A stretch of 64,000 nt of DNA, taken from contig OY970397.1 of the NCBI GenBank assembly GCA_963720515.1, forward strand, positions 2,294,001-2,358,000, given 5' to 3'. The notes beneath the pieces were generated by a model. That model was given only the letters and a program-made list of their open reading frames with translations, did no database searches and was not told the DNA's origin. Each line of letters starts with the position of its first letter. The first letter of the stretch is position 1. Source of the stretch: G963720515 sp963720515 (lineage in GTDB: Bacteria > Actinomycetota > Thermoleophilia > Gaiellales > Gaiellaceae). Positions 25,404 through 33,993 of the stretch are shown piece by piece. The position numbers were made by a program, and so were the translations under genes.

Positions 25404-26378
25404 CTAGCCGAACGTGAACGCGTAGGCCTCGGCCCCGGAGCCGAGGAAGGTGATCTCGAACGTGCGGTCGGCGATCGATCCTGGCTCGCGAATCAGCTGG
25501 TGGAGCCGCTGTTGGTGGAGCGTTCCGCGGCCCTCCTCGTCGACGTCGAGGCCGTGCGCGTCGCCGGGGGGCTCGCCGTCGACGCGCACGACGAAGGGCA
25601 CGGGGGTGTCTTTCGCGGGCGGCCCCATGACGAGGTGGACGTCGCGGGCGTGGAAGCGGAACGCGATGCTTCCGTCGGGCCGGTTCAGGACGGCTGCGCG
25701 CCTCCCGATCGTCCAGTCCCCGGCGAGCCCCCAGCCGTTGAGCTTCAGCGGATCCGGGAGTTCATAGTCGCGAGGCTCGTCGAGCTCCGCACCGCCGGGT
25801 GACGCGAAGCGCTCGGCTTGCCCGTAGCCGAGGTAGGTCTCGGGAGTCTCGAGGGTCGTCCAGTCGGCCTGCGCCTCGAGCCCGTCGGGGTCGACGGAGA
25901 CCAGGTCGTCCGGAACCCCCTCGCGTCCGGCCTCGCGCAGGAACTGCTGGACGATCCGCTCGCACTCCTCGTATCCGCCCTCGCCGAACTGGTGGTGCCG
26001 GATGCGTCCTTCCGCGTCGGCGATGTAGACGGCCGGCCAGTACTGGTTCGAGAACGCCCGCCAGACCCCGTACTTGCTGTCGAGCGCGACCGGATACCGG
26101 ACGTCCATGTCCTTCACGGCCTCGCGGACGTTGTCGACGTCCTGCTCGAACGGGAACTCCGGCGTGTGGACGCCGACCACGACCAATCCGTGATCGCCGT
26201 ACTTGTCGGCCCACGCGCGGACGTAGCCGAGCGTGCGGAGCCAGTTGATGCAGGTGTACGTCCAGAAGTCGACGAGGACGACCTTCCCGCGCAGGCCCTC
26301 CGCCGTGAGCGGCTCCGAGTTGAGCCACCCGGTCGCCCCGTCGAAGCCGGGGAGGCGACTGTCGCCGAACAGGCTCAC
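25404..26378 (-). CDS. Thioredoxin-like protein of the DipZ/TlpA-like class with C-terminal beta domain
   Basis: A 324-residue cytoplasmic-looking protein. Residues 25-155 form a redoxin/thioredoxin fold (GKVVLVDFWTYTCINWLRTL, VVGVHTPEFPFE). The active site reads CINW where DipZ-type proteins have CINC, so only one Cys remains. This leaves a peroxidase-like or non-redox role open. Residues about 180-324 form the second domain seen at the end of DipZ-like proteins (ETYLGYGQAERFASPGG, LNGWGLAGDWTIG). There is no signal peptide. It lies just downstream of the Bax-inhibitor-like gene in the same direction. Confidence 0.8.
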   Translation of the reverse strand: MSLFGDSRLPGFDGATGWLNSEPLTAEGLRGKVVLVDFWTYTCINWLRTLGYVRAWADKYGDHGLVVVGVHTPEFPFEQDVDNVREAVKDMDVRYPVALDSKYGVWRAFSNQYWPAVYIADAEGRIRHHQFGEGGYEECERIVQQFLREAGREGVPDDLVSVDPDGLEAQADWTTLETPETYLGYGQAERFASPGGAELDEPRDYELPDPLKLNGWGLAGDWTIGRRAAVLNRPDGSIAFRFHARDVHLVMGPPAKDTPVPFVVRVDGEPPGDAHGLDVDEEGRGTLHQQRLHQLIREPGSIADRTFEITFLGSGAEAYAFTFG

Positions 26379-26393
26379 GTTGGCACCGTTCTC

Positions 26394-27044
26394 TTAGTCA
26401 CGGTTGAACAGCGAGAGCAGGAGCAGGAAGACGTTCAAGACGTCGAGGAAGATCGAGGCGGCCAGGAGCGGCGCGGCGCGGATGTCCTGCGTCCGCCTCA
26501 GGCGCTGGAAGTCGTACATCGTGAACCCGGCGAAGATCACGAGACCCACGATCGAGTAGATCAACGCGCTGTTCGGGATGCGCACGAAGATGGCGACGAT
26601 CCCGAAGACGATCAGCGCGAGGAGCGCCCAGAAGCACAAGCGGGCGAGTCCGGAGAGGTCGCGCCGCGTGGCGTACCCGGCCGCGCCGAAGCCGGCGATG
26701 AAAAGCGCGGTCGCCGCGCCCGCCTGCCACACCGACTGGGGGTTCGTCGAGGCGTAGTAGGCGATCGTCGGCGCGGTTCCCACTCCGACCAGCGCGCCGA
26801 AACCGAAGAGCATTCCGATTGCGAGCTGCTCGGAGCGGGAGACCGCGTAGTTCAGGCCGATAAGGAGGGCGAAGCTCGCGATGTACGCGACGAAGCCCCA
26901 CCCGTAGGAGAGGTCGCGGGCGAGGTAGGCGCCGACCGCGAAGAAGCCCGCCGTGATCGCGACGAGCCCCATCGTCTGGCCGAAGAGCGCGCGCGCCTGG
27001 TCGCGCGCGACGGTGGGTTGATACGCGGTGTCGAGGGTGCTCAT
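26394..27044 (-). CDS. Bax inhibitor-1 (BI-1/YccA, TMBIM) family membrane protein
   Basis: A 216-residue protein with seven membrane helices, a BI-1/YbhL-like family member. The family motif near helix 6-7 is clear (GLVIFAGFTMYDFQRLRRTQ with the Asp typical of the di-aspartate pH sensor; and AASIFLDVLNVFLLLLSLF). Bacterial homologues behave as proton-sensitive calcium leak channels. ATG at 27044 was chosen. Its reading frame is the same as that into which the upstream broken epoxide hydrolase falls after its deletion, so the mutated hydrolase would read straight into it. Confidence 0.87.
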   Translation of the reverse strand: MSTLDTAYQPTVARDQARALFGQTMGLVAITAGFFAVGAYLARDLSYGWGFVAYIASFALLIGLNYAVSRSEQLAIGMLFGFGALVGVGTAPTIAYYASTNPQSVWQAGAATALFIAGFGAAGYATRRDLSGLARLCFWALLALIVFGIVAIFVRIPNSALIYSIVGLVIFAGFTMYDFQRLRRTQDIRAAPLLAASIFLDVLNVFLLLLSLFNRD

Positions 27045-27054
27045 GTGGTGGGTT

Positions 27055-28241
27055 TCATCGCAGTGACTTGAATGCAGCCCGCATCTCGGCCGAGAAGAGC
27101 TCCGGCTCCTCCCAGGCCGCGAAGTGGCCGCCCTTGTCGACCTCGTTGAAGTAGATGACGTTGGGGTAGTTCTTCTCGACCCAGCTGCGCGGCGTCTCCA
27201 GATCTCGCCGGGGAACGTGGTGAAGCCGACGGGAGCGTCATAGGCGGCGGGGTCTGGCCGGCCGCCTGTGGCTGTGGCCTGTCCGCTCTCCCAGTACGAC
27301 CGGGCCGCCGAGGCGCCGGTGCCCGTCAGCCAGTACAGCGTGATGTTGTCGAGGATGTGATCCCGGGTGAGATTGCCGGCCGGCTTGCCGTCGACGAAGG
27401 CGCTCGAGATCTTGTAGTAGCTGTCCGTGTCGTGGTCGAGCATCCAGGCGGCCAGCGCGACGGGCGAGTCCAGCAGCGCGTAGCCGATCGTCTGGGGCCT
27501 CGTGGCCTGCTCGACGAAGTATCCGAACCCGGTCGCCCTGAACGTGGCGATCTGGTCGGCCGCCGCACGTTCCTCATCGGTATCCGTCGGCATGACGCCG
27601 CCCAGGGCCGGGACGAACAGGTTCGTGTGGATGCCGATCAGCCCCTCGGGCGCCTGGCGGCCCATCGCGTCGGTGACGGCGGCGCCGACGTCTCCGCCTT
27701 GGGCGACGTACCGGGTGTAGCCGAGGCGGCGCATCAGCTCCGGCCAGGCCTGCGCGACGCGGCCGGCGCCCCAGCCGAGCTCGGTCGGCTCGCTGGAGAA
27801 GCCGTAGCCGGGGAGGGACGGCAGCACGAGGTGGAACGCATCGTCGGCGTTGCCGCCGTGCGCGGTCGGATCGGTGAGCGGGCCGACGGCCTCGAGCAGC
27901 TCGACGACCGAGCCGGGCCAGCCGTGGGTCATGATCAGCGGCAGCGCGTTCTTGTGAGCCGACTTGACGTGGATGAAGTGGATCTCGACCCCGTCGATCT
28001 CGGTCGTGAACTGCGGGAGCGCGTTGAGCTTCGCCTCGGCCCTGCGCCAGTCGTAGTCGGTCGTCCAGTAGCGCGCGAGCGCCTGCATCGTCGCGAGCTG
28101 GACGCCCTGCGAGCGATCGGCGACGAGCTCCTTGGTGGGCGAGCGCGTCGCCCCGATGCGGCGGCGCAGCTCGGCGAGCTCCTCGTCGGGGATGTCGACG
28201 TGGAACGGTCGAATCTCGGTTGCGGTTTCAACGGTGGTCAT
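27055..28241 (-). pseudogene. EHN-type epoxide hydrolase, copy 1, broken by a one-base deletion
   Basis: An alpha/beta-hydrolase with the N-terminal EHN domain (IRPFHVDIPDEELAELRRRI) and fold motifs HGWPGSVVE and QGGDVGAAVTDAMG (nucleophile Asp), plus LTGTGASAARSYWE in the cap. Comparison with the intact neighbour at 28375 shows one base missing after GAGATCTGG (near 27212): this copy reads GAGATCTGGAGACG while the neighbour has GAGATCTGGCGGACG. Correcting this restores the end (FNEVDKGGHFAAWEEPELFS) with the catalytic His and a stop at 27055. As given, the catalytic His is lost and translation continues in frame into the BI-1 gene. A strong AAAGGAGG lies upstream of the ATG. Confidence 0.85.
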
Positions 28242-28374
28242 TACGACCTCCTTTCAAGAGGATCAGCTTCCGGTCGCCTGAGTCGCTTCTTCGTTCAGCT
28301 TCACGAACCGCGCCCGGTAGTGGGTGAGGCCGCCCACGTGGCTTGCGGCGGGGAACCGGGGGACTTGATCCACT

Positions 28375-29568
28375 TCAGCGAACCGACCCGAACGCGGCGC
28401 GTAGTTCCTGGGAGAAGAGCTCAGGCTCCTCCCAGGCCGCGAAGTGACCGCCCTTGTCGACCTCGTTGAAGTAGATGAGGTTCGGATAGCTCGCCTCGAC
28501 CCAGCTCCGCGGCGTCCGCCAGATCTCGCCGGGGAACGTCGTGAAGCCGAACGGGATGGTCGGCGGCGGCAGAGGCTCGCGGCCCGCGGCCGGCGCGTCC
28601 GGCCCGTAGGCCTCCCAGTACGACCGGGCCGCGGAGGCGCCGGTGCCGGTCAGCCAGTACGTCGTGATGTTGTCCAGGACGTTGTCCCGGGTGAGATTCC
28701 CCGAAGGCCGCCCGTCGACGAAGGCGTGGGCGATCTTGTAGTAGCTGTCCGTGTCGTGGTCGATCATCCACGCGGCCAGGGTGACGGGGGAGTCGAGCAG
28801 GGCGTAGCCGATCGTCTGCGGGCGGGTGGACATCTCGACGAAGTAGCCGTTTCCCGACTGCCGGAAGGTGGCGATCTGCGCGGCCGCGGCGCGTTCTTCG
28901 TCGGTGTCCGTCGGCATGGTGCCGCTCAGCGCCGGAACAAGCAGGTTCGTATGGATGCCGATCAACCCCTCGGGTCCCTGGCGGCCCATCGCGTCGGTGA
29001 CGCCGGCACCGACGTCGCCGCCCTGGGCCACGTAGCGGGTGTAGCCGAGGCGGCGCATGAGCTCGGACCAGGCTCGTGCGGTCCGGCCCAGGTCCCAGCC
29101 AACCTCGCCCGGCTCGCCAGAGAAGCCGTACCCGGGCAGGGAGGGCAGCACGAGATGGAAGGCATCCTCGGCGCTGCCGCCGTGCGCGGTCGGGTCCGTC
29201 AGCGGCCCGACGGAGTCGATCATCTCCACGACGGAGCCCGGCCAGCCGTGCGTCATGATCAGCGGCAGCGCGTTCTCGTGCTCCGACCGCACGTGGATGA
29301 AATGGACCACGACCCCGTCGATCTCGGTCGTGAACTGCGGGAGGGCGTTGAGCTTCGCTTCTGCCTTGCGCCAGTCGTAGTCGGTCGTCCAGTAGCGCGC
29401 GAGCGCCTGCATCGTCGCGAGCTGGACCCCCTGCGAGCGATCCGGGACGAGCTCCTTGGTAGGCGAGCGCGTCGCCTCGATGCGCCGGCGAAGCTCGGCC
29501 AGTTCGTCTTCTGGAACGTCGACGTGGAATGGGCGGATGTCGGTTGCGGTCTGGACCGTGTTGGTCAT
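28375..29568 (-). CDS. EHN-type epoxide hydrolase (alpha/beta-hydrolase), copy 2
   Basis: A 397-residue microsomal-type epoxide hydrolase homologue. It has the EHN domain (IRPFHVDVPEDELAELRRRI), oxyanion motif HGWPGSVVE, nucleophile Asp in QGGDVGAGVTDAMG, a cap Tyr in GTGASAARSYWE, and the catalytic His in DKGGHFAAWEEPE. These enzymes open epoxides with water; the natural substrate is unknown. GGAGG lies six bases before the ATG at 29568. It is a tandem paralogue of the broken gene downstream and is the complete copy. Confidence 0.87.
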   Translation of the reverse strand: MTNTVQTATDIRPFHVDVPEDELAELRRRIEATRSPTKELVPDRSQGVQLATMQALARYWTTDYDWRKAEAKLNALPQFTTEIDGVVVHFIHVRSEHENALPLIMTHGWPGSVVEMIDSVGPLTDPTAHGGSAEDAFHLVLPSLPGYGFSGEPGEVGWDLGRTARAWSELMRRLGYTRYVAQGGDVGAGVTDAMGRQGPEGLIGIHTNLLVPALSGTMPTDTDEERAAAAQIATFRQSGNGYFVEMSTRPQTIGYALLDSPVTLAAWMIDHDTDSYYKIAHAFVDGRPSGNLTRDNVLDNITTYWLTGTGASAARSYWEAYGPDAPAAGREPLPPPTIPFGFTTFPGEIWRTPRSWVEASYPNLIYFNEVDKGGHFAAWEEPELFSQELRAAFGSVR

Positions 29569-29751
29569 GTCGACCTCCGTTCAAGATGGTGGTGTGCGGC
29601 CTGCCTCCTCTGCGCGTTGGGGGAACCTCACCCGAGCCTACCCCTGTCGCTCGTGCCGACACAAGCGGGGTCCGCCAGATTGGCACCATTCCGGCGAGAC
29701 TGCATCCGCAAAGGGCAAAGCTCTGCTTCGAGAGCTGCAGAGGAGGGAACG

Positions 29752-30216
29752 ATGAGCGCAAAGAAGGCCACGCAGAAGTCCCCCAAGAGCAAGCCGTCCG
29801 AGGGATTCACCGCCGACGAGCGAGCCGCGATGAAGGCTCGTGCCCAGGAGCTGAAGGCGGAGGCGCGCGCGAACAAGAACCGGGCGGACGGGGAACGCGA
29901 TCTGCTCGCGGCGATCGCCGAGATGCCGCCACCGGATCGCGCGATGGCCAAGCGGCTGCACGCGATCGTCACAGCCAGCGCGCCGGTCCTCTGGCCGAAG
30001 ACCTGGTACGGGATGCCGGCGTATGCCAAGGACGGCAAGGTCGTCTGCTACTTCCAGAGCGCCGAGAAGTTCAAGTCGAGGTACGCGACGTTCGGCTTCA
30101 GCGACGAGGCGAACCTCGACAAGGGCGCCCTGTGGCCGATCGCCTTCGCGCTGAAGGAGCTGACCGCCGCCGATGAGGCAAAGATCGGCGCGCTCGTGAA
30201 GAAAGCGGTGCGCTGA
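29752..30216 (+). CDS. DUF1801/YdhG-like protein
   Basis: A 154-residue protein. The first 50 residues are Lys/Ala/Glu-rich and helical; residues about 60-154 form a DUF1801-type domain (WPKTWYGMPAYAKDGKVVCY, FKSRYATFGFSDEANLDKGA, LWPIAFALKELT), a fold related to iron-chaperone-like and YdhG proteins. Role unknown. AGGAGG lies six bases before the ATG. Transcription is divergent from the epoxide hydrolases. Confidence 0.82.
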   Translation: MSAKKATQKSPKSKPSEGFTADERAAMKARAQELKAEARANKNRADGERDLLAAIAEMPPPDRAMAKRLHAIVTASAPVLWPKTWYGMPAYAKDGKVVCYFQSAEKFKSRYATFGFSDEANLDKGALWPIAFALKELTAADEAKIGALVKKAVR

Positions 30217-30228
30217 GGGCAGTCCGTT

Positions 30229-30393
30229 TCAGTGCCGCCTGAACAGGCGCGCGAGGTTGATCGACCAGCCCCACCCCCACGGCCTGGGAACGATCAGCCG
30301 CGGCTCGTCAGGATTCCACAGCCTGCTCCGGTAGCGGGCCTTGGTGGGACGGCGCCAGTCGTAGGGGACGCCAAGAAACCTGCCGGGCCGCAT
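30229..30393 (-). CDS. Small DUF5808-like protein
   Basis: A 54-residue protein whose sequence GRFLGVPYDWRRPTKARYRS, followed by WNPDEPRLIVPRPWGWGWSI, matches the conserved core of DUF5808 proteins of Actinomycetota. No membrane segment is evident. ATG at 30393 is the simplest start; ATG at 30429 would add 12 residues. Neither has a good ribosome site. Function unknown. Confidence 0.62.
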   Translation of the reverse strand: MRPGRFLGVPYDWRRPTKARYRSRLWNPDEPRLIVPRPWGWGWSINLARLFRRH

Positions 30394-30493
30394 GGGGCGA
30401 GCGTACGTCGCTCCCCAGCGGCGACCCATCCCCTGGACGGACGATGCGCGAGACGAACGGCCTCTCCTCCGGCAGCGGCCCGACGTCAGGGAA

Positions 30494-33400
30494 CTAGGCC
30501 GAGGCGGCCATAAGAGCCTCGCCCTCGCGGACGTACGCCGTGCCTCCGACCGAGCGCCAGAACGCGAGCGCGTGCTGCAGCTCCGAGTCAGCTTCCGATC
30601 GCCGTCCCGTTCGCACGAGACGCTCCGCCTCACAGAGGCGCGCGTAGGCCTCGTCCGGCAGAGAACCGATGTCCGCGTACTGCTGAGCGGCGCCGGCGAA
30701 GTCGCCGGAGTCGAACGCCAGAGCCGCTTCGAGCCACGGCGTCGAGAACGGTGACTCCGAAGCCGCCGCGACGAGATCACCGTTCGCGCCGATCGCCCGC
30801 AACGCTACGACGAAGTCGCTGAGCCACTCGCTGGCACCTGTCGTCGGGTATCCCTGTTCGCCCCAGGTGCGCAACACCTCACGCGTCAGCCCGCGCGCGT
30901 GCTCTTGGTCGACCGCGGCGCGTTCGCGCGCGGCGAACGCGAGTGCCGGCCACAAAACCTGGGGGTCTTTCCCGGCGCGAGCGCGGTCGAGTGCGCGCTC
31001 CGCGTCAGCTTTCGCCGCCATAGCGTCTCCGCGAGCGAGATGGATTCGACCCCGGAGCCAGCGCCACGGACCCTCCATCCAGTATCGGCGCTCCTCGAAA
31101 TCTGCAATCAACTCGTCCAGGCCGGCGAGGGCCTCGTCCCACTTCCCCTCCCAGTATGGGTGCCACAAGGCCTCGGCAGCGAGCCAGCGGGCATCGTCTC
31201 CGACGCCGAATCGTTTGGCTTCGGCCGCGCCCAGGGCAACCATTTCTCGCCGCCGGTCGAGGCGGGCGAGATCAGCCATGACCGAGGCGAGGTTCCCGTA
31301 CCCTCGGATGCTCTCGGTCGAGTTGACGGACAGGGCGATCTGGACGCTGCTCTCGATCTCGACGATCCCTCCGAGGTCGCCTCCGAAGGCCCGAGAGCTA
31401 CCGATGTTGTTCAGGACGTGCGCGCGGAGCTCCTCGTTCCCGCCGAGCTCCTCGGCCATGGCGAGTGCCTCACGGCCCGTGGTGATCGCGGCCTCTCGTT
31501 CGCCGGCCAGCATCTGGTAGCGAGAAAGGTTGCCCAAGACCTGAGCCTTCGAATGGCTCGGCGGACGTCCTTCGACAAGGGCTGCTGCGCGGTCCAGCGA
31601 CTCAAACGCCTGGTCGCGCTCTCCCTGGAGCCACACATGCTCCGCCAGCTGGACTTCGGCCACCGCAGCAGTGTCGAGGTCTTCTGCGGCGAGGAGCGCG
31701 TCTCGAGCTTCCTCCAGCAGCCCCGGGTCCGCTGCAGAGTCGAGACGGTGGGAGATCGATGCGTACTTGAACAAGAGCTGCGGGCGATCCGGATCCTCGG
31801 CCGGCCACACCTGGAGCGCGGCGCCATAGAATTGCTTCGCTGCGGGGTACGCGCCTAGAGACTGGGCGCGATTACCGGCTTCGCGCAAGACCGGACGTGC
31901 GCGCTCCGCGAGCGCATCAGTCGGCGCACCCGCCGCACGGGAGAGCTCGAGGGCCGTCAGGTAATGGTGCGCCAGCATCTCAGCGTGATCCTCCGGCCGC
32001 CCAAGCGTCTCGATCCAATCTGCGGCGAGCCCGTGCTTCTCGGCTCGCCGCGCACGCGGAATCTGCCCATACGCCACGTCGCGTACGAGCAGGTGGCGGA
32101 ATGCGTACTCGGTCTCGCCGGCGACCGATGCGCGTCGCTCCCCACGAACGAACTCCTTGCGCTCCAACCGGTGCAGCGTGTCTTCGGCCGCAGCCCGCGG
32201 CAACCCTCCGATGCTCGCAGCCGCGCCGAGCCAGAAGACCTTTCCGATCACAGCAGCGTCCAGTAGGAGTGCCTTCTCCTCGCCTGGAAGGCCGTCCAGC
32301 CGTGCGGCCACGATGCCCTGCACCGACTCGGGCATTGGCAAGTCGCCGTCGCCGGTGAGGAGTCCGCGATCGGCAACCATGCGGACGAACTCCTCCGCGT
32401 ACAGTGGATTGCCGCCGGAGCGCTGGAGCAGCGCAGTCTGCGTCTCCGCGGGCAGGACCGAACGGTCGAGCAATGCCGCGAGCAACCGAGCCGTCTCCTC
32501 ATCATCGAGCGGCGAGAGCGAGACGGTCACCGCGTTCGTCTTGCCGCCGCCCCATCCGGGCCGTCGAGTCAGCAGCTCAGGCCGAGCGGTGCAGACGACG
32601 AGGATCGGGACGCCGCTTGCCCATTCGACCAGGTGATCCACGAAGTCGACCAACCCGTCGTCCGCCCAGTGGAGGTCATCGAACACGAGCACGAGCGGCC
32701 GGTCCTCGGCGATTGCTTCGAAGAAGGTCCGCCAGGCAGCAGACGCCTCAGTCCGACGGTCTGCATCGAGCTCCTGGTCGCTTTCGATCCCGACGAGCGG
32801 CCCCAGGTGCCTGACCACCCACGCCGCGTCGGCTTCCGCCACCAGGTCGCCCACCGCGCGCTTCAGCTTGGCGGCGGCGTCGTCCAGCGTGTCCGTTTCG
32901 AGGATCCCGGTTTGCGCCTTGACGATTTCGCCGAGGGCCCAGAAGGAAACGCCTTCGCCGTACGGGAGCGAGCGTCCCTGACGCCAGTAGATGTAGTCCG
33001 GGTCGCGTTCGACCGCCTGGAAGAGCTCGTAGACCAGGCGGCTTTTCCCGATCCCCGGAACCCCGACCAGGGTGACCAGCTGGGGCGAGCTGTCGGCTCG
33101 CACGCGGTCGAGAGCACCGACGAGCACGTCCAGCTCCCGCTCGCGGCCGATCAGAGGCGCGCGAGGCGCCAGCGCGGTGTCGACGCCGAAGCGGGATCGC
33201 GCCTCGAGCGCCTCCCAGGCCGGCACCGGCTCATCCTTGCCCTTCGCGCGCACCGGCTCGGCCTCGCGGTAATCGATCTGCTGCTCGGTAGCCCGATAGG
33301 TCGTCTCGTCGACGAGGATCCCGTCGACCGGCGCCGCCGTCTGCAGGCGGGCCGCGGTATTGACTACGTCGCCCGTCGCCATGCCCTCGCCCTCGGCCGG

Positions 33401-33829
33401 CCGAGCACCGAGCGAAACGAGGGCCTCGCCCGTCGTGACCGCCAGCCGCACGTGCAGGTCGCTGCCCTGCTCCTGCAGCCAGTCGCGGATCGCTAGCGCA
33501 GCGCGGACAGCGCGCTCAGGGTCGTCCCCGTGCGCGACGGGCGCGCCGAAGAGCGCCATCACGGCATCGCCGATGAACTTCTCGACAGTCCCACCGTGGC
33601 GCTCCAGCTCCTCCTTCACGTGCGCGAAATACGGAGAGACGAGGGCGCGCACGTCCTCCGGATCGAGCTGCTCCGCGCGCCTTGTGAACCCGACGAGGTC
33701 GGCGAAGAGCACCGTGACGACCTTGCGCTCTTCGCGCGCCGCCTCCGCGGACGTGAGCGCCGTCCCGCAGCTAGAGCAGAATCTCGCGTCGTCGGCGTTC
33801 TCACTGCCGCAATTGGGGCACGCTCGCAT
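30494..33829 (-). CDS. Class III nucleotidyl cyclase - AAA ATPase - TPR multidomain regulator with zinc ribbon
   Basis: A 1111-residue signalling protein. Residues 1-25 form a zinc ribbon (CPNCGSENADDARFCSSC). Residues about 35-215 are a class III adenylate/guanylate cyclase: metal Asp in FADLVGFTRR, metal Asp and substrate Lys in EKFIGDAVMALFG, and the Asn/Arg pair in GDVVNTAARLQ, so the catalytic set looks complete. A STAND/AAA-type ATPase follows (GREREL..., Walker A GVPGIGKSRLVYE, Walker B LVLVFDDLHWADDG), then a long TPR-like helical region to the end. It probably couples ligand binding by the TPRs to cyclase activity. It is divergent from the decayed monooxygenase gene. Confidence 0.9.
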   Translation of the reverse strand: MRACPNCGSENADDARFCSSCGTALTSAEAAREERKVVTVLFADLVGFTRRAEQLDPEDVRALVSPYFAHVKEELERHGGTVEKFIGDAVMALFGAPVAHGDDPERAVRAALAIRDWLQEQGSDLHVRLAVTTGEALVSLGARPAEGEGMATGDVVNTAARLQTAAPVDGILVDETTYRATEQQIDYREAEPVRAKGKDEPVPAWEALEARSRFGVDTALAPRAPLIGRERELDVLVGALDRVRADSSPQLVTLVGVPGIGKSRLVYELFQAVERDPDYIYWRQGRSLPYGEGVSFWALGEIVKAQTGILETDTLDDAAAKLKRAVGDLVAEADAAWVVRHLGPLVGIESDQELDADRRTEASAAWRTFFEAIAEDRPLVLVFDDLHWADDGLVDFVDHLVEWASGVPILVVCTARPELLTRRPGWGGGKTNAVTVSLSPLDDEETARLLAALLDRSVLPAETQTALLQRSGGNPLYAEEFVRMVADRGLLTGDGDLPMPESVQGIVAARLDGLPGEEKALLLDAAVIGKVFWLGAAASIGGLPRAAAEDTLHRLERKEFVRGERRASVAGETEYAFRHLLVRDVAYGQIPRARRAEKHGLAADWIETLGRPEDHAEMLAHHYLTALELSRAAGAPTDALAERARPVLREAGNRAQSLGAYPAAKQFYGAALQVWPAEDPDRPQLLFKYASISHRLDSAADPGLLEEARDALLAAEDLDTAAVAEVQLAEHVWLQGERDQAFESLDRAAALVEGRPPSHSKAQVLGNLSRYQMLAGEREAAITTGREALAMAEELGGNEELRAHVLNNIGSSRAFGGDLGGIVEIESSVQIALSVNSTESIRGYGNLASVMADLARLDRRREMVALGAAEAKRFGVGDDARWLAAEALWHPYWEGKWDEALAGLDELIADFEERRYWMEGPWRWLRGRIHLARGDAMAAKADAERALDRARAGKDPQVLWPALAFAARERAAVDQEHARGLTREVLRTWGEQGYPTTGASEWLSDFVVALRAIGANGDLVAAASESPFSTPWLEAALAFDSGDFAGAAQQYADIGSLPDEAYARLCEAERLVRTGRRSEADSELQHALAFWRSVGGTAYVREGEALMAASA

Positions 33830-33993
33830 CGACCGAGTGTACGACGGCCAGGGCGTGTTTCCTGAGTCCGGTGTTCGGCGGCTGGACTTGGTGTTCTCAC
33901 CGATCAGCAGTGGGCGGGCGCTTGCGGCAAGCCCCAGGTCGTGCTGCAGAATCTCCGGCCGAAACCAGAACCTGCGGGGATGGGGGTGGCGGT

